Source: an uncultured Anaeromusa sp.
Lineage (GTDB): Bacteria > Bacillota > Negativicutes > Anaeromusales > Anaeromusaceae
Assembly: GCF_963668665.1 (NCBI RefSeq)
Contig: NZ_OY764902.1
Location: forward strand, 1,801,501 to 1,865,500
DNA: 64,000 nt
Reading direction: 5' to 3'
This document shows, in pieces, positions 61,713-64,000 of this stretch. Position 1 is the stretch's first letter, and each line of letters begins with the position of its first letter. Position numbers and translations under genes: made by a program. The notes under the pieces are model-generated. The model did no database searches, had not been told where the DNA came from, and was given only the letters and a program-made list of their open reading frames with translations.

Positions 61713-62789
61713 ATGAGCATGCAAGGCTGGCTGTCCGGTTCGCAAAGCGAGGCGTGGTTGGCGCAGTTAGAGCGTATCGAATGGAAAGAAAATGAAATAT
61801 TGCTGCTTCTGGCAGCTTCCGCTTCGCAGGCGGCGCTGCCTGCGGTATGGCAGTGGGCTCGAGACAAAGGCGTAGTTGTAGCCGGATCTTTGTTTCCTGC
61901 GCTCATTCGAGGCGAGCAGGTTGAAAAGGAAGGAGCCTGTTGGTTGCGGTTGACTTTGGCTGCGCCTTTATTGCCGCTATATCCTAAACAAGAGGAGCCG
62001 CCTTGGCGGCATGACGTGCAGAATACGACTGCGTTTTTGCTGTTCAACTGCCAGCGCGGTGAAACAGAACAGTTGTTGGACGGCTTGTATGATTACTTGG
62101 GCCATTCGATTCGCTGCATTGGCGCTGTGGGTGAATACACTTTGCAGGAAACAGGTACGGCTTTGTTTACGCAGGAAGGTTGGTGCGAGGCCGTGGGGCT
62201 GGCTGTGTTTGCCGCCTGCGGGCTGCATACTTCGCGCGGCTATGGTTTCAGCAGTCTGCCGGACGTACTGATCGTGACTAAGGCGGAGAAAAACCGTATT
62301 TTGGAGCTCAATTGGCAGAGCGCACGGGCCGCTTATCAGGGGGTGCTGGCGGCGCATGGCTTGGTTTTAGATGACGTTGGCCGCTACCCACTAGGAATTG
62401 TACGGGAAGAAAGTGTAGACTTGGTGCGCAGTGTTGTCGAAATCACAGAAGACGGCAGTCTGCTATGCGCTGGCGAAGTGCCGGAAAACGCCGTCCTCAG
62501 CGTGCTTGTCGCCGAAGGAGAGGCTATGGCGGCCTCGGTGGCTGCGGCCGCTGAGGAGGTAGAAGTTACGGCTGCGCGGGGCGTCTTGATTGTGAACTGT
62601 TATGCCAGAGAACAATTGGAAGGGTCCTTCTTCACTAAAGAATTGTCAGTCCTCCGGCAAACCTTGCAGCGACGCAATCCGAACTTGGGCGAACCTTATG
62701 GCGTACTGAGCTATGGAGAAATTGTCTTGCCGTCAGAGGGAATCTTGGAATTGTGCAATAAAACCGTTGTTATTGGAGTGATGGTATGA
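61713..62789 (+). CDS. FIST-domain sensory protein
   Basis: The 358-residue protein matches the FIST_N and FIST_C architecture: an N-terminal region ending in GACWLRLTLAAPL, a hydrophobic core FLLFNCQRGETEQL with GAVGEYTLQ, and a C-terminal part with VLSVLVAEGEAMAASV and the final YGVLSYGEIV. FIST proteins are proposed to bind small ligands such as amino acids. The ATG at 61713 follows AAAGGAG. It overlaps the downstream GGDEF gene by 4 bases, so the two likely form a sensor-effector pair. Confidence 0.85.
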   Translation: MSMQGWLSGSQSEAWLAQLERIEWKENEILLLLAASASQAALPAVWQWARDKGVVVAGSLFPALIRGEQVEKEGACWLRLTLAAPLLPLYPKQEEPPWRHDVQNTTAFLLFNCQRGETEQLLDGLYDYLGHSIRCIGAVGEYTLQETGTALFTQEGWCEAVGLAVFAACGLHTSRGYGFSSLPDVLIVTKAEKNRILELNWQSARAAYQGVLAAHGLVLDDVGRYPLGIVREESVDLVRSVVEITEDGSLLCAGEVPENAVLSVLVAEGEAMAASVAAAAEEVEVTAARGVLIVNCYAREQLEGSFFTKELSVLRQTLQRRNPNLGEPYGVLSYGEIVLPSEGILELCNKTVVIGVMV

Positions 62790-64000
62790 AGCCGGTACAG
62801 GGGCTCCAGATGGTACGGGAATTGGCGGTTTTGTATGAATTGTCGTTGGCGGTGGGGCGAACGTTGGAGCTGGAAGAGAATTGCGCCGCCTTTTTGCAAG
62901 TCCTCTTGCGGCGCAAAACCTTTCGTTATGGCGCAGTCTGGCTGAACGACGAGGCGCAGGAACGGGCGCGCTTGATCTACGGATACCCCAGCTACTATGT
63001 GGAAAATGTGCTGGGCGCCTTGCCTTCTGTGGCTAAAGCCTGCTTAGATAATGACGCCGGAGCGGTGGTAACGGCGCAGATGTCTGAATTTGAAGAATTG
63101 GTGCAGGAACGGCAAATCGAAGGCGGTTGCTATTTTTTATATCCCTTGGGAAAAATGGGAGTGCTTAAGCTCTATAGCGTCCAAGAAGAGCTGGCGGAGA
63201 ATGAAGTCCTGCAGCGTATGCTGGCACAGGTGATGCAAAAGTTTGCAGTGTCCGTGGAAGCCTGTTTGCTTTTTGAGCGGCTCCGGGAGGAAGCGGAGGA
63301 GCGCCGGCAAGCGGAAGAGGAAGTGCGTACTTTAAACAATCAACTGGAGTTGCGCGTGATCAAGAGAACGGAGCAGCTATTGGACTCCAATGCGAAACTG
63401 CGTCAAGAAATAATAGAACGCAAGCGAGTAGAAGAACAGTTGCGCATTTATAGTGAAAAAGATGCCTTGACAGGCTTGGCCAATCGTTCCCGCTTTGAGC
63501 GCTTGCGCCAGGAATTGGCGGAAATGAACCAGGGAACCTTAGGTGTTTTGGCCATTGATGTCAATGATTTGAAGCTGGTTAACGACCTGGAAGGCCATGA
63601 AGCAGGAGATGAATTGCTGCGCCGCGTTAGCGGCGTATTGCAGGCGGCCTTTGGGGATGCGGAGTTGTTGGCGCGCATTGGCGGTGATGAGTTTGTGGCG
63701 TTGTATTGTGATGTGCCGGGAGAGTTGATGAAGCAGAAAGCGGAATTTCTTGCCCGGGAGGCCACGGCGGCGCGTGTTTCTTTATCTGTGGGCTGGGCCT
63801 GGGGTGATTTGTCTCAGATGGTCAGTCAGAACCTGTTGCAGGCTGCAGATAGCGCCATGTATGCGGAAAAATACAAGTTTACTTCCCAGTACGAGCAGGG
63901 AGGACTAGCGAGGCTGCGGCGCATGCTGGAGGTGGGCAGCCGTTGGACAGGGCCCCATGTACAGAGGCTGGAAGGGATTTTGGTTCGTTTTGGTCGGTAC
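62786..64000 (+). CDS. GAF-like and GGDEF protein, probably with HD-GYP domain, cut by window end
   Basis: The frame is open from 62786 to the end of the window (405 codons). The first ~160 residues resemble a GAF sensor domain, followed by a coiled linker (about 165-215) and a GGDEF domain with RIGGDEF at 299-303 and DALTGLANRSRFERL. No RxxD I-site lies five residues upstream. The last residues (TGPHVQRLEGILVRFGRY) look like the beginning of an HD-GYP domain. It should synthesise, and perhaps also degrade, cyclic di-GMP under control of the FIST partner. Confidence 0.85.
   Translation, partial: MKPVQGLQMVRELAVLYELSLAVGRTLELEENCAAFLQVLLRRKTFRYGAVWLNDEAQERARLIYGYPSYYVENVLGALPSVAKACLDNDAGAVVTAQMSEFEELVQERQIEGGCYFLYPLGKMGVLKLYSVQEELAENEVLQRMLAQVMQKFAVSVEACLLFERLREEAEERRQAEEEVRTLNNQLELRVIKRTEQLLDSNAKLRQEIIERKRVEEQLRIYSEKDALTGLANRSRFERLRQELAEMNQGTLGVLAIDVNDLKLVNDLEGHEAGDELLRRVSGVLQAAFGDAELLARIGGDEFVALYCDVPGELMKQKAEFLAREATAARVSLSVGWAWGDLSQMVSQNLLQAADSAMYAEKYKFTSQYEQGGLARLRRMLEVGSRWTGPHVQRLEGILVRFGRY

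Overview
This 64-kb window looks like ordinary chromosome from a diderm Firmicute, most likely a Negativicutes/Sporomusaceae-type anaerobe. That placement is an inference. It rests on Firmicutes-type genes (AddAB, LexA with a Gram-positive-type operator, a GlnK/GlnL-like two-component pair, a SpoVD/FtsI-like PBP with PASTA, Asp23) sitting beside systems that need an outer membrane (an RND pump with its adaptor, a MacAB-like exporter). Strong purine-rich Shine-Dalgarno sites precede almost every gene. I see no rRNA, tRNA, CRISPR array, transposase or prophage.

Layout. 1-2.4 kb: the end of an EamA permease, then a membrane diguanylate cyclase. 2.7-7.1 kb: RND pump and adaptor (minus strand). 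7.4-10.2 kb: a chemoreceptor and an HD-GYP phosphodiesterase. 10.3-15.7 kb: a MacAB-like exporter divergent from an OmpR-type response regulator and histidine kinase. 15.8-24.6 kb: FMN reductase, small membrane protein, MFS carrier, molybdopterin oxidoreductase, NRAMP transporter with an FHA membrane protein, second MFS carrier. 24.7-29.9 kb: PBP, hypA-hypB-alr, cheR. 30.3-33.3 kb: a divergent SNF2-type ATPase standing alone. 33.6-39.9 kb: secreted unknown, lexA, GalT-like protein, glutamate-type symporter, GlnKL-like two-component system. 40-47.7 kb: Asp23 protein, a dense run of metabolic, cell-wall and metal-export genes, a DUF4127 protein, an EamA permease. 48.3-59.6 kb: an sbcD-sbcC-addB-addA recombination operon. 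59.9-61.5 kb: two quinone-biosynthesis genes. 61.7-64 kb: a FIST sensor coupled to a GGDEF protein that runs off the window.

The genes are mostly familiar; the unusual content is between them. About 20 copies of a purine-rich repeat (core GAACAAGAGTAGAGGGAG, then GGAGGGTACG) occupy intergenic gaps throughout. Some begin on the stop codon of the preceding gene. Two further short A/G-rich repeat types accompany them. Two long nested hairpins (46.5 and 47.8 kb) have different stems but an identical 20-nt apical loop, and a third, unrelated long hairpin follows the first diguanylate cyclase gene. A roughly 155-177-bp terminator-plus-repeat block is present twice around the secreted unknown gene. 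Other points of interest are two genes whose best Shine-Dalgarno site is placed for an AUU/AUC/AUA start, a possible 60-nt RNA upstream of the SNF2 gene, a terminator in the HD-GYP leader, and a 46-bp perfect palindrome beside the recombination operon. I found no recognisable defence island or obviously new multi-gene protein system.
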